From Tenacibaculum sp. SZ-18 (GTDB lineage: Bacteria > Bacteroidota > Bacteroidia > Flavobacteriales > Flavobacteriaceae): a stretch of 64,000 nucleotides of DNA. A program made the position numbers and the translations under genes. The notes beneath the pieces are model-generated. The model made no database searches. It worked only from the letters and a program-made list of their open reading frames with translations, and had not been told where the DNA came from. This document shows, piece after piece, positions 36,225-46,019 of this stretch (positions are counted from its first letter, which is position 1; each line of letters opens with the position of its first letter). The stretch spans positions 3,145,777 to 3,209,776 of the forward strand of contig NZ_CP019335.1 of the NCBI RefSeq assembly GCF_002813915.1, written 5' to 3'.

Positions 36225-36707
36225 CTATAATTTTTTAGATATTAAATAATCGATTCCGAATCTTCCTGATCCTAAGTATAAGTTATAGGTTGCCATCCAT
36301 AAGAATCCCATAGCTGGTAACATTCCCCAAGTTCCTTGATTCCACTTTTGCATAAAAATGGCTACTAACATGGTACAGATAATTAAAAAAGATGTAATTC
36401 TTGTTTTTAATCCGAATGCTAATAATAATCCTCCAACAGCTTCACTAAAAGCACCCATCCAAGCGAAGAAAACCGAAAATAACGCGAATATTCCTCCGTA
36501 AGCAGCTACGTCTTCTGGAAACCAAGCTGAAACTTCAAATAAACTTAGGTTACGATCTGCTGGCGTCCATGGCATTCCAAACTTACTCGCACCAAAATCT
36601 ATTGTAAGTAACATTCCACATATAAATCGAATGATTGCAAAGTGTAAATCTACTATCCAATGTTTTTGTAATACAGGTGTAATTAATTTTTTAAGAACAG
36701 TTTTCAT
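36225..36707 (-). CDS. DoxX-family membrane protein
   Basis: The 160-residue protein has four membrane helices (about residues 20-38, 64-84, 89-105, 118-140) and the DoxX pattern: FIRFICGMLLTIDFGASKFG, then AYGGIFALFSVFFAWMGAFSEAVGGLLLAFGL. DoxX relatives are quinone- or thiol-linked membrane proteins of uncertain role. It lies between an AraC-type sensor gene and the lipoprotein gene, all on the minus strand. Confidence 0.85.
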   Translation of the reverse strand: MKTVLKKLITPVLQKHWIVDLHFAIIRFICGMLLTIDFGASKFGMPWTPADRNLSLFEVSAWFPEDVAAYGGIFALFSVFFAWMGAFSEAVGGLLLAFGLKTRITSFLIICTMLVAIFMQKWNQGTWGMLPAMGFLWMATYNLYLGSGRFGIDYLISKKL

Positions 36708-36811
36708 AAGTAAAATTTTTATCTCGTTTTTGATGACACAAAGATTTCAAATTACTTATACGTGGACGACTTATAACGTATTTAGAAGGCTCATTTACGA
36801 TTTGAGACGTC

Positions 36812-37993
36812 TTATTTTGGTAAATTTTGTAAGAATTCGGTTGGTGAAGTATTGGTTATTTTTTTGAAAACTCTATTGAACGTAGCTTTACTATTAAACC
36901 CACAATCCATAGCAATTCCTAAAAGAGAAAGTTGTTTATGAGCTCCATTTTCTAACTCTTTTTTAAAAGCATTCACTCTAAACTCATTAATAAAATCATT
37001 AAAGTTTTTCTGAAAGCCTTTATTTATAATTTGAGAAAGTTCATTACGATGCATTTCTAATTCCGAAGCTAAATCCGACAAGTTTAACTCGGAATTCAAA
37101 TATGGTTTTTCGGTTTTCATAAATTCAGATATCAACTGAACTTCATCTTCTGATATGTTTTGATTAGTTTCTTTTTGAACAGTTTTAATTTCATTAGGCG
37201 TAAAACTAAATGACAAATTGTTCAACTTTCCTGTATCTGTAAAATAACCTCTAACTCCAATATAAATGGTAATAATCGCCATAAACAAATTCAACCACCA
37301 TTGTTGTGTATAACTCAATTCAATAAATGCAACATTTATTACTGTTTGAATACTACTGTATAAAAAAAGTGAAGTGAAAACTATTAAAAAACTTAGCACC
37401 CAATTCAATTCTAGTTTGTAGGTATTAGAAAAGTACTCTTTAATCTTAGTTCGGTAATTGTAGAATAGCTGAAAAGTAAATGCCAAATACAGTAACATAA
37501 CCGAGAAATCTAAAAACACTAAAACTGGTTGTACAATGTTTTCATCCAAAGCAATTTTTAAAACTCCATTTTGCTTATCATTAAAACCTGGTTGTAAAGA
37601 ATCGTAGATATAAATAAATACTCTAAAAAACACTAAACAAATAGCCAATGTAAAATGTAAAATATCTCTTCTTTTAAATTTAAAATTAGACTGCGTTATA
37701 GATTTCACATAAAAATAAATCAATGGTCCTAAAGCCAAAGCTATCGGCATTAACCAGTAATTTATTTTGGTAGTTTTATAAACATTATACCATCCCATAA
37801 AACCAACTGTATAACAGATTTGTTGATAACAAACTAAGAGTAAAATTGATGCTAATATAAAATGAGATATGTTTTTCCCTTTACTAAATTTCGCAAATAA
37901 CAAACCTGATAGTAGCACTCCTTGCACCACTAAAACTAATAACGGAGTACTATAAAAATTGAAATCTGGAAAAGTAGAAAGTGGTAATATCAT
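36812..37993 (-). CDS. AraC-type regulator with an N-terminal membrane sensor
   Basis: ATG 37993 gives 393 residues. Seven hydrophobic segments in residues 15-245 form a membrane sensor, followed by a linker and a C-terminal AraC/XylS DNA-binding domain (about residues 285-393, LNLSDLASELEMHRNELSQIINKGF, then LSLLGIAMDCGFNSKATFNRVFKKITNTSPTEF split in the sequence). Such fusions are common in Flavobacteriia. The downstream DoxX and lipoprotein genes are candidate targets. The TTG at 37999 is a less likely start. Confidence 0.88.
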   Translation of the reverse strand: MILPLSTFPDFNFYSTPLLVLVVQGVLLSGLLFAKFSKGKNISHFILASILLLVCYQQICYTVGFMGWYNVYKTTKINYWLMPIALALGPLIYFYVKSITQSNFKFKRRDILHFTLAICLVFFRVFIYIYDSLQPGFNDKQNGVLKIALDENIVQPVLVFLDFSVMLLYLAFTFQLFYNYRTKIKEYFSNTYKLELNWVLSFLIVFTSLFLYSSIQTVINVAFIELSYTQQWWLNLFMAIITIYIGVRGYFTDTGKLNNLSFSFTPNEIKTVQKETNQNISEDEVQLISEFMKTEKPYLNSELNLSDLASELEMHRNELSQIINKGFQKNFNDFINEFRVNAFKKELENGAHKQLSLLGIAMDCGFNSKATFNRVFKKITNTSPTEFLQNLPK

Positions 37994-38035
37994 ACTCAAA
38001 TATAAAAAATTAAGTTTCAGAAAGATTTTATAATT

Positions 38036-38043
38036 TAGCTTTG
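38036..38043 (+). promoter_or_regulatory. Probable promoter of the deacetylase gene
   Basis: TAGCTTTG matches TAnnTTTG and lies 13 nt before the ATG at 38057. Confidence 0.45.
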
Positions 38044-38056
38044 AAATTAATTGTTG

Positions 38057-38959
38057 ATGTTAAAAATCGCGTACCATCCTATTTACAATCATCCATTGCC
38101 GGATAATCATCGATTTCCAATGGATAAATACGATTTAATTCCACAACAATTAGTCCATGAAGGTACATGTACAGAAGATAATTTCTTTGAACCAGAAATA
38201 CCAAATAACAAACACTTCTTTTCGGTTCATACTCCTGAATATTTTTTCGATCTATTAAACATAACACTTTCAAAGAAAGAAGAGCGTAAAATTGGTTTTC
38301 CTTTAAGTGAACAACTAATTGCACGTGAAATGATTATTACAGATGGAAGTATGAAAGCTTCTGAATTTGCTTTAGAACACAAAATTGCAATGAATATCGC
38401 CGGTGGGACACATCATGCTTTTACAGATAGTGGCGAAGGGTTTTGTTTACTAAATGATCAAGCAGTTTCCGCTCGTTACCTTCAAAATAAAGGACTGATA
38501 GAAAAAGCATTAATTGTTGATTTAGATGTGCATCAGGGAAATGGTACAGCAGAAATTTTTAGAGATGATCCTTCTGTTTTTACTTTTTCCATGCATGGGA
38601 AAACGAATTATCCCTTTCATAAAGAACAATCCGACTTAGATATTCCACTAGAGAATGAAACCAAAGATGAAGAATATCTTTCTATCTTAAAAAACACATT
38701 GCCAAAATTAATTTACGAACACCAACCTGATTTTATTTTTTATCAATGTGGTGTGGATATTTTAGAAAGTGATAAACTCGGTAAACTAAGCGTTTCATCA
38801 GAAGGCTGTAAAGAACGAGATCGATTCGTTTTACAAACTTGCTTCGATCAAAAAATCCCTGTAATGTGTAGTATGGGCGGCGGATATTCTCGAGATATCA
38901 ATATCATTGTCCAAGCTCATGCGAATACTTTTCGTTTGGCTCAAGAAATATTTTTTTAA
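38057..38959 (+). CDS. Histone deacetylase-like amidohydrolase
   Basis: ATG 38057 gives 300 residues in the HDAC/AcuC/AphA superfamily. Zinc and catalytic residues are visible: the His pair in GGTHHAF (about residue 118), LDVHQGNGTAEIF with the metal-binding Asp and His (about residue 157), the distal Asp in CGVDILESDKLGKL (about residue 234) and GGGYSRD (about residue 278). It removes acyl groups from lysines or polyamines; the physiological substrate is unknown. It stands alone and diverges from the AraC-type gene. Confidence 0.9.
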   Translation: MLKIAYHPIYNHPLPDNHRFPMDKYDLIPQQLVHEGTCTEDNFFEPEIPNNKHFFSVHTPEYFFDLLNITLSKKEERKIGFPLSEQLIAREMIITDGSMKASEFALEHKIAMNIAGGTHHAFTDSGEGFCLLNDQAVSARYLQNKGLIEKALIVDLDVHQGNGTAEIFRDDPSVFTFSMHGKTNYPFHKEQSDLDIPLENETKDEEYLSILKNTLPKLIYEHQPDFIFYQCGVDILESDKLGKLSVSSEGCKERDRFVLQTCFDQKIPVMCSMGGGYSRDINIIVQAHANTFRLAQEIFF

Positions 38960-39113
38960 TAGTAAATTGTCATTCTGAACTGGTTTCAGAATCTTTTAAT
39001 AAGAAGTTAAAATAAATTCAGCTTGACGAGAACTTAATTTAATTCTCATCAATAAAATCCTACTTTTTTGTTTCTTTGTAACTCTAAATTCATTTTAAAA
39101 ATACGTACTGTCA

Positions 39114-41243
39114 ATGCAGCTAATTTCATATATATCCTCAAAAACTTCGTATGCTCAAAAAAGTATTCAAAATACGGTTGAATTGTTGAATGAAGATTGT
39201 ACAATTCCGTTTATTGCTCGTTATCGTAAGGAACGAACTGGAAATTTAGATGAAGTTGAAATCGAAAAAATTGTTGCATTAAAAGAAGCTTTTGAAACAT
39301 TAGAGAAAAGAAAGAAAGCTATTCTTAAAGCGTTAGAAGAACAAGAAGTACTTACTTCAGAATTACAATCAAAAGTTGAGAACGCACAAGATGTAACGAC
39401 CTTAGAAGATATTTACTTACCGTATAAGAAAAAGCGTAAAACGAAGGCCGAGACTGCAAGAAATAATGGATTAGAACCATTAGCAAAAATCATTATGAGT
39501 CAGAAATCTGATGATTTAGATTATATCGCTTCTAAGTATGTAAATGACAAGATTGAAAATAAAGATAAAGCTCTAGAAGGAGCCAGACATATTATTGCTG
39601 AATGGATTAACGAACGAACAGATATACGTAATTTAATTCGTAGAGAATTAGAACGCTTTTCTACAATTGTTACCAAAGTTGTAAAAACGAAAAAAGATGA
39701 TGAAAATGCTCAAAAATTTAAAGATTATTTCGATTGGTCTGAGAATTTAAGTAGAATTCCTTCGCATCGTTTATTGGCAATTTTAAGAGGAGAAAAAGAA
39801 GGAATTATTCGTGTGAAGGTTGAAATTGACGACGATCGTGTATTAGAAAAAGTAGATCGTAAATTAATTCGAAGTAATAATGAATGTGGCGCTGAAATTC
39901 AATTGGCAATTGACGACAGTTACAAACGTTTATTATTACCTTCATTAACTACGGAAGCAATGAATGTTGCTAAAGAAAAGGCCGACGAATCTGCGATTAC
40001 AGTGTTTAAAAACAACCTTGAACAACTCTTATTAGGAGCTCCCTTAGGAGAGAAAAGAATTCTAGCTATTGATCCAGGGTATAGAACAGGTTGTAAAGTG
40101 GTTTGTTTGAGTGAACAAGGAGAATTATTGCATAACACCGCAATTTACCCAAACGCTCCTCAAAACAAAACTACAGAGTCAGCTTACACTATTGAACACT
40201 TAATTAAAAAATATAATATCGAAGCTATTTCCATTGGAAACGGAACTGCATCAAGAGAAACAGAGCGATTTGTAAAGAATATTACTATCACAAAAAATCT
40301 TGAAATCTTTGTGGTAAATGAAGCTGGAGCTTCTATATATTCAGCTTCTAAAATTGCAAGAGATGAATTTCCTAATGAAGATGTAACCGTTCGTGGTGCA
40401 GTTTCAATCGGAAGACGTTTAGCAGATCCTTTAGCGGAATTAGTAAAAATAGATCCGAAATCAATCGGTGTTGGTCAATATCAACATGATGTGGATCAAA
40501 ATCAGTTAAAAAAGTCTTTAGACACCGTAGTTCAACATTGTGTGAATAAAGTTGGTGTAAATATCAATACCGCCAGTGCTTCTTTGTTGAGTTATGTTTC
40601 TGGAATTGGACCAAAATTAGCGGAAAACATCGTAAATCATAGAAATCAAAATGGGGTTTTTAAAACACGTAATGACATTAAAAAAGTAGCTCGTTTAGGA
40701 GGAAAGGCTTTTGAGCAATCTGCGGGCTTTTTAAGAATTAAACAAGGTGCAAATCCTTTAGACGATTCAAGCGTGCATCCAGAGAGTTATTCTTTGGTAA
40801 AAAACATAGCTAAAGATTTAAGGTTAAAAACAGAAGATTTAATTGGAAATACAAAGCAATTAAAAGAGATTCAACTGAATAAATATGTTACTTCAGATTT
40901 TGGTTTGCCAACGCTAAAAGACATTGTAAAAGAATTGGAAAAACCAGGTTTAGATCCACGTGAAAAAGCAAAAGCTTTTTCGTTTAGTGAAGAAGTAAAA
41001 ACCATCGACGATTTAAGAATGGGAATGGTACTTCCTGGTATCGTAAATAACATTACAAATTTTGGATGTTTTGTTGATATTGGAATCAAAGAGAGCGGCT
41101 TAGTCCACATCTCAAATTTGTCCGATACTTTTGTCGAAGACATCAATAAAATAGTTCGTCTGCAACAACAAGTTCAAGTAAAAGTTTTAGAAATAGATAT
41201 TTCACGAAAAAGAATTCAGTTGCAACTCATAAACAAAGCATAA
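39114..41243 (+). CDS. tex: Tex-family RNA-binding transcription accessory protein
   Basis: The 709-residue protein has the Tex architecture: N-terminal helical domain (PFIARYRKERTGNLDE near residue 32), YqgF/RNase H-like domain (about residues 320-450, ILAIDPGYRTGCKVV), a double helix-hairpin-helix region (about residues 480-560, NINTASASLLSYVSGIG) and a C-terminal S1 domain (about residues 635-709, GMVLPGIVNNITNFGCFVDI). It binds nucleic acid and affects transcription. The gene is convergent with the hydrolase gene and the two stops are 1 nt apart. Confidence 0.94.
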   Translation: MQLISYISSKTSYAQKSIQNTVELLNEDCTIPFIARYRKERTGNLDEVEIEKIVALKEAFETLEKRKKAILKALEEQEVLTSELQSKVENAQDVTTLEDIYLPYKKKRKTKAETARNNGLEPLAKIIMSQKSDDLDYIASKYVNDKIENKDKALEGARHIIAEWINERTDIRNLIRRELERFSTIVTKVVKTKKDDENAQKFKDYFDWSENLSRIPSHRLLAILRGEKEGIIRVKVEIDDDRVLEKVDRKLIRSNNECGAEIQLAIDDSYKRLLLPSLTTEAMNVAKEKADESAITVFKNNLEQLLLGAPLGEKRILAIDPGYRTGCKVVCLSEQGELLHNTAIYPNAPQNKTTESAYTIEHLIKKYNIEAISIGNGTASRETERFVKNITITKNLEIFVVNEAGASIYSASKIARDEFPNEDVTVRGAVSIGRRLADPLAELVKIDPKSIGVGQYQHDVDQNQLKKSLDTVVQHCVNKVGVNINTASASLLSYVSGIGPKLAENIVNHRNQNGVFKTRNDIKKVARLGGKAFEQSAGFLRIKQGANPLDDSSVHPESYSLVKNIAKDLRLKTEDLIGNTKQLKEIQLNKYVTSDFGLPTLKDIVKELEKPGLDPREKAKAFSFSEEVKTIDDLRMGMVLPGIVNNITNFGCFVDIGIKESGLVHISNLSDTFVEDINKIVRLQQQVQVKVLEIDISRKRIQLQLINKA

Positions 41244-41244
41244 A

Positions 41245-42774
41245 TTATTTTATAATTTCCAACTTTTGAATTGCATTATTATTATTAGGATTTAAGGTTA
41301 ACGATTTTTTGAAGTTTTCTTTTGCTTTTTCCTTATTTCCAACAAACAAATATGCTTCAGCCAAGCTATCAAAAAGATTAGCTGAATCAGAGTACAACAA
41401 GGTGGCAAACGAAAATACCTTTATAGCTTTAGTTGATGTTTTTGGATTGTAAAGAAGCTGCAAACCAAGATTATTTAATTTCCATTCTTCTGGTCTGTAT
41501 TCTGGATTTTTCTTCAATATTGAATGATAAAGCTTTTCAAGCTCTCTATAATTGTTCTTCTTTGATAACTCATTAAAATCTGAAAAAGTAAATACGTTCT
41601 GCTTTGCCTCTTTTACTTGTTCTTTTGTGACTATATTTTTTGGGATTCTATTTTTCTCAGGTTTATTTTCTAAAAATTGAAAAGCTTGAGAATCATTCTT
41701 CAAAAAGGCATTTAAAAAGTTCAGCGTGTAATCAGCCACCAATTTATATGATTCCATAATCTCTTTATCTGATTTATCTTGACGAGTATCTCGTTTATGA
41801 AATAAAACGCCCAAAGTACTGAAGTAAGCGTGTGAAAGATTATGAAACTTAAATCTATACGCTTTACTCTTAAAAATATCATCAAAAAAATCGAATGTTT
41901 CATCTAGCTTTGGATCAATTTTATCTTCTTTTAATACTTGCTCAGGCACTTTTTTCTGAGACATATGGATAAAGGGCACATCAAAGTTTTCTAAATTAAA
42001 AGAAGGTGATTTTTTTAAAGCTCTGTAGTTGTATTTTATAGTTCCATCTAAACTAACCATTGCTTTTATAGTTCCATTTCGCATTTTAGAAATAATATCA
42101 GATAATCCTCCAAAACTAAAAGACAAAGTACCTATTTTTTCCTTTTCAACATAAGGCAACTTTGAAACTTCAGCAATTAAGAATTCAATATCTCTAGCTT
42201 GAGCTTCAGTATTTTTCTCGATACTGCCAGTGAATAATTTATTATCTGCTCCTTTACTAGGACTAGAAATAACAACATAACCATGACTAGCTAAATACTC
42301 ACAAATAGCGAAATTTTCGATAGAGGATGCTTTAAAACTTGGAGCATAAACTATAGCAGGAAATTTATTTGTACTAGGTTTGATGTTTTTCTGAGCAAAG
42401 GCTACCTCTTTAAGATGCTTTTGGTTTGATATTGTGTTCTGATAATAAAACCAATTTAAGATTTGTTCGTCTGGTAAATACTCCCATTCTTCTTCAGTTT
42501 TCAAAATAGACATATAATCTAAAACTGAAATTTTTTCAGCTTTTTGGATGCTAGCTTCAGAAGGATACCAAATACTAATATGCATCGGACGAATAATTTT
42601 TTTGGAGTTCCAGTCATAAACTTTTTGGTAAGTTCTCGTAGCATCATGGGTGAGATAATGTGTAAAGCCAACATTATAATTTCCATGTGTTAAACCAATT
42701 TCTAGAAGAGAGGTTTGAGATCTACCTGAATAAAAGAAAGTAAAAGTATAAAATACTACTAAAAAGAGACGCAT
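41245..42774 (-). CDS. Exported alpha/beta hydrolase with C-terminal TPR
   Basis: The 509-residue protein has a signal peptide (MRLFLVVFYTFTFFYSGRSQ) and an alpha/beta hydrolase core of the PAF-acetylhydrolase/dienelactone type: PAIVYAPSFKASSIENFAI (oxyanion region), the nucleophile in LSFSFGGLSD (GxSxG-like, Ser near residue 219) and the Asp in MVSLDGT. Acid and His positions are less clear. The C-terminal 100 residues contain TPR units (ANLFDSLAEAYLFVGNKEKA, LTLNPNNNNAIQKLE). It would act in the periplasm or envelope; substrate unknown. Confidence 0.85.
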   Translation of the reverse strand: MRLFLVVFYTFTFFYSGRSQTSLLEIGLTHGNYNVGFTHYLTHDATRTYQKVYDWNSKKIIRPMHISIWYPSEASIQKAEKISVLDYMSILKTEEEWEYLPDEQILNWFYYQNTISNQKHLKEVAFAQKNIKPSTNKFPAIVYAPSFKASSIENFAICEYLASHGYVVISSPSKGADNKLFTGSIEKNTEAQARDIEFLIAEVSKLPYVEKEKIGTLSFSFGGLSDIISKMRNGTIKAMVSLDGTIKYNYRALKKSPSFNLENFDVPFIHMSQKKVPEQVLKEDKIDPKLDETFDFFDDIFKSKAYRFKFHNLSHAYFSTLGVLFHKRDTRQDKSDKEIMESYKLVADYTLNFLNAFLKNDSQAFQFLENKPEKNRIPKNIVTKEQVKEAKQNVFTFSDFNELSKKNNYRELEKLYHSILKKNPEYRPEEWKLNNLGLQLLYNPKTSTKAIKVFSFATLLYSDSANLFDSLAEAYLFVGNKEKAKENFKKSLTLNPNNNNAIQKLEIIK

Positions 42775-42976
42775 AATAAGTTAGTTTACTCAAAAGACAA
42801 ATCATATTTGTAAATGTTACAAGTCGAGTTATAATAACTGGGAATACTATCCATTACAAATAGAACTAATATTACTTTTACAGAAAGGTATAGATCTAAT
42901 TATTAACCTAGTTTTCGATAGGTAAAAAACGTAATAATTCGTAAATTTACGGAACTGTCTTTTTAAACATTTTGTT

Positions 42977-44290
42977 ATGGAAAATTTAGATGCTGCAAGA
43001 CTTCAAATGGCATTCACGCTAATTTTTCATATTGTATTTGCTTGTATTGGAATGGTGATGCCTTTTTTTATGGTTGTGTCTCATAAAAAGTGGCTCAATA
43101 CAGGAAATCCAGTATATCTAAAACTTACCAAAGCCTGGCAAAAAGGTGTTGCCATTTTCTTTGTTACCGGAGCCGTTTCTGGAACTGCGTTATCTTTTGA
43201 ATTGGGCTTATTATGGCCTGAATTTATGGAACATGCCGGACCTATAATTGGAATGCCGTTTTCGCTCGAAGGAGCTGCATTTTTTGTGGAGGCAATTGCA
43301 CTCGGATTTTACTTATATGGCTGGAATAAAATTCCTCCTAAATTTCATTGGTTTACAGGAATTATAGTTGGAATTGCAGGTGTAGCTTCTGGTATACTTG
43401 TAGTTTCCGCAAATGGATGGATGAATGCTCCTTCTGGATTTGATTATGTAGATGGAAAATTCCTAAACATTGATCCCGTAAAAGCTCTATTGAATCCTGC
43501 TTGGTTCACTCAAGCTTTACATATGGTTTTAGCTGCCTTTACAGCAACAGGATTTGCAGTTGCTGGAATTCATGCTTTTCAAATACTTAGAAATAAACAA
43601 AAAGAATTGCATCAAAAGGCGTTTAAAATTGCCATAACCTTTGGAGCAATTGCTGCAATTTTACAACCTATTAGTGGTGATATTTCTGCCAAAGATGTTG
43701 CTCAACGCCAACCCGTAAAATTAGCCGCTATGGAAGCTCATTATGAAACTTCTAAAGGTGTTCCTTTATATATTGGAGGAATTGTAGATCAAGAAAAGAA
43801 AGAAGTTAACTACAAAATAGAAATTCCAAATGCACTTTCCTTTTTGGCTTTTGGTGATTTTAATGCAGAAGTAAAAGGATTAAATGATTTTCCAAAAGAT
43901 GATATTCCGAATGTAGCTATTGTTCACTATGCCTTTCAAATTATGGTAGGAATTGGTGGACTATTAATGCTTGCTGGTATTTTCTTTTTCTTCTCAAACT
44001 GGAAAAAGAAACATTGGTTTGATAAGAAATTCTTTTGGAAAGTATTTGCATTTTTAGCACCTGCTGGTTTTATAGCTTTAGAAGCAGGATGGATTGTTAC
44101 AGAAGTTGGGCGACAACCGTGGATTATTCACAAAATAATGAGAACCAAAGATGCTGTTACTCCTATGCCTGGAATCGTATACAGCTTTTATTTGTACGTT
44201 GTTTTATATACTATTCTGACAATTACGGTTGCTTGGTTACTACGTAGACAAATTAAATCGTTAAACTCAACTCCAATTTCTAGCTTATGA
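42977..44290 (+). CDS. cydA: Cytochrome bd-type ubiquinol oxidase subunit I
   Basis: The 437-residue subunit binds the hemes of the bd oxidase and reduces O2 at the plasma membrane. About nine membrane helices are visible. Landmarks are FHIVFACIGMVMPFF (His ligand, about residue 18), GLLWPEFMEHAGPIIG, and GRQPWIIHKIMRT (about residue 380). It is shorter than E. coli CydA because the periplasmic Q-loop (about residues 215-300) is the short type. The cydB start overlaps its stop, so the two subunits are translated together. Confidence 0.95.
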   Translation: MENLDAARLQMAFTLIFHIVFACIGMVMPFFMVVSHKKWLNTGNPVYLKLTKAWQKGVAIFFVTGAVSGTALSFELGLLWPEFMEHAGPIIGMPFSLEGAAFFVEAIALGFYLYGWNKIPPKFHWFTGIIVGIAGVASGILVVSANGWMNAPSGFDYVDGKFLNIDPVKALLNPAWFTQALHMVLAAFTATGFAVAGIHAFQILRNKQKELHQKAFKIAITFGAIAAILQPISGDISAKDVAQRQPVKLAAMEAHYETSKGVPLYIGGIVDQEKKEVNYKIEIPNALSFLAFGDFNAEVKGLNDFPKDDIPNVAIVHYAFQIMVGIGGLLMLAGIFFFFSNWKKKHWFDKKFFWKVFAFLAPAGFIALEAGWIVTEVGRQPWIIHKIMRTKDAVTPMPGIVYSFYLYVVLYTILTITVAWLLRRQIKSLNSTPISSL

Positions 44291-45315
44291 TTTCAGTAGT
44301 TTTATTTTTTTTATTTTTCTCTTTACTGTTATATGTACTGTTAGGTGGAGCTGATTTCGGTGCTGGTATTCTAGAATTATTCTCTTCTGAAGACAATCAA
44401 AAAATTACTAAAAAGACGATTTATCGGGTTATGGGTCCAGTTTGGGAAGCGAACCACATTTGGGTTATTATTTTGATCGTAATTCTTTGGGTTGCCTTTC
44501 CGCTATACTATAAAGTGATGGTAACTTCTTTACATATTCCAATTACCTTAATGTTACTAGGAATTACTTTACGCGGTGTTGCTTTTGTGTTTCGACACTA
44601 TGATGCCTACGTTGATGAATCTCAACGTGTATACAATTGGTTATTTCATGTTTCTAGTTTAATTACACCTATATTCTTAGGAATGATTTTCGGAGGAATG
44701 GTAAGTGGTAAAATTGTGTTGATTACTAAAGACGTTCCTCTTGATTTTGTAGAAGCTTATATTCATCCTTGGTTCAATATATTCTCTTTTTTAGTAGGCT
44801 TATTCTTTGCAAGCTTATGTACCTTTCTTTCTGCTGTTTTACTGATTGGTGAAGCAGATGAAGAAGGATATCCTGTTTATGTAAGGAAAGCTAAAATTGC
44901 AACGATCATTGTCGTAATTTTAGGATTCATTACAATTGCCTACGGTTATGTTATGAGCATACAATTTGTTCACGGAATTACTAGCCATAATGTTAGTATT
45001 GGATTAATTTTAGTTTCTGCAGCATTTTTATATCCTTTATGGTATACTGTCAAAAAAGGAATTCGAATTGCCAGTAGAATTTTTGCAGGGATTCAAGTGC
45101 TATTAATTATTACAGTGGCTTTATATCCACATTATCCTAGTTTACTAATCACTAAAAACGGGACTTTAAGTTTATTAGAAAAAGTTGCACCAGAATCAGT
45201 GATTAATGTTTTAGGAATCTCACTATTGGTAGGGGGTTTATTAATTGTTCCAGGATTATTTCACTTATTGAAATCTTTTAAAATGATAAAGATTTTAGAG
45301 AAACAAACTCACTGA
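44287..45315 (+). CDS. cydB: Cytochrome bd-type ubiquinol oxidase subunit II
   Basis: The 342-residue partner of CydA has eight or nine membrane helices and the CydB opening LGGADFGAGILEL (about residues 19-31), then MGPVWEANHIWVI (about residues 49-61), both conserved. No separate small CydX gene is visible. High-affinity oxygen use at low O2 is the expected role. It overlaps cydA by 4 nt. The next gene, tetR, follows 80 nt later with its own promoter and operator. Confidence 0.95.
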   Translation: MISVVLFFLFFSLLLYVLLGGADFGAGILELFSSEDNQKITKKTIYRVMGPVWEANHIWVIILIVILWVAFPLYYKVMVTSLHIPITLMLLGITLRGVAFVFRHYDAYVDESQRVYNWLFHVSSLITPIFLGMIFGGMVSGKIVLITKDVPLDFVEAYIHPWFNIFSFLVGLFFASLCTFLSAVLLIGEADEEGYPVYVRKAKIATIIVVILGFITIAYGYVMSIQFVHGITSHNVSIGLILVSAAFLYPLWYTVKKGIRIASRIFAGIQVLLIITVALYPHYPSLLITKNGTLSLLEKVAPESVINVLGISLLVGGLLIVPGLFHLLKSFKMIKILEKQTH

Positions 45316-45357
45316 TTTTATTGTTAAATATTAAAAATCTAAATCATTTTTTTATTT

Positions 45358-45373
45358 CTAACCGATTGTTTAG
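45358..45373. promoter_or_regulatory. TetR-type operator at the tetR promoter
   Basis: CTAACCGATTGTTTAG is an imperfect 16-bp palindrome (half-site CTAA[A/C]CG). It overlaps the -7 element of the tetR promoter and is nearly the same as the site at 45977-45992 (14 of 16 bases). The pair points to autoregulation. Confidence 0.7.
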
Positions 45374-45378
45374 TTTTG
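45371..45378 (+). promoter_or_regulatory. Probable tetR promoter (-7 element)
   Basis: TAGTTTTG matches TAnnTTTG exactly, 18 nt before the ATG at 45396, and overlaps the operator by 3 bases, so bound repressor would block it. Confidence 0.55.
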
Positions 45379-45395
45379 TAGTGTATAAATTATTT

Positions 45396-45956
45396 ATGTC
45401 TAGAAGAAAACAATACATAGAAGCTGAAGTTTTGGATAAAGCTATGAGACTATTTTGGAGAAATGGTTATGAAAATACTTCAATGCAAATGCTAGAGAAA
45501 GAGATGGGCATTAATAAGTTTTCTATCTATTCAAGTTTTGGTAGTAAGCATGGTGTTTTTTTAAAAAGTTTAGAAAGCTATAATCAAAAAACTAGAAGTA
45601 TGTTCAATAAGCTAAAACAAGGTAAAGGTGGTATTGAAGATATTAAAACATTTTTCTACGACTCTGTAGATGTTTGTTATGTTGATGGAAATCATAAAGG
45701 ATGTTTAATAACGAACACCTATAACGAGTTTTTTAATAAAAATGATGAGAGCATCAATGATTTAATTCATAAAATGATGAAAAATCTAAAACAAATTTTT
45801 GTTGAGAAACTTCAAGATTCATCCAAGGATGACGAAACTGTTCGCAAGCAAGCTAACTTTTTGCTTTTAGCAAAACACGGATTGGCTGCGGCAACAAGAG
45901 TAAATAACAGAGATGAAATTAAAGATTATATTGAAATGACCTTTAGAAATCTATAG
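45396..45956 (+). CDS. TetR-family transcriptional regulator
   Basis: ATG 45396 gives 186 residues. The N-terminal HTH domain is typical: ILDKAMRLFWRNGYENTSMQML (sequence here VLDKAMRLFWRNGYENTS) and then FSIYSSFGSKHGVFL (about residues 41-55). The C-terminal ligand domain resembles the YcdC/AcrR-like group of redox- or electrophile-responsive regulators (Cys at DVCYVDGNHKGCLITNTYNEF, with two cysteines). It likely represses itself and the downstream AhpD-like gene through the shared 16-bp operators. An upstream start at 45321 would run through the operator and is rejected. Confidence 0.9.
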   Translation: MSRRKQYIEAEVLDKAMRLFWRNGYENTSMQMLEKEMGINKFSIYSSFGSKHGVFLKSLESYNQKTRSMFNKLKQGKGGIEDIKTFFYDSVDVCYVDGNHKGCLITNTYNEFFNKNDESINDLIHKMMKNLKQIFVEKLQDSSKDDETVRKQANFLLLAKHGLAAATRVNNRDEIKDYIEMTFRNL

Positions 45957-45976
45957 TCATTTTTTTTAACCTATAA

Positions 45977-45992
45977 CTAACCGACCGTTTAG
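45977..45992. promoter_or_regulatory. TetR-type operator before the AhpD-like gene
   Basis: CTAACCGACCGTTTAG is the second copy of the 16-bp palindrome, 28 nt before the ATG at 46020. A -7 element is not obvious here. The same half-sites as at 45358-45373 imply that one TetR protein controls both genes. Confidence 0.7.
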
Positions 45993-46019
45993 AAATAAAA
46001 TAAATATAAACTAATAATT

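Noticed and set aside
37997..38004. TATATTTG on the minus strand as the promoter of the AraC-type gene
   Set aside because: It would start transcription at or after the probable ATG (37993), so it is too close to be relied on.
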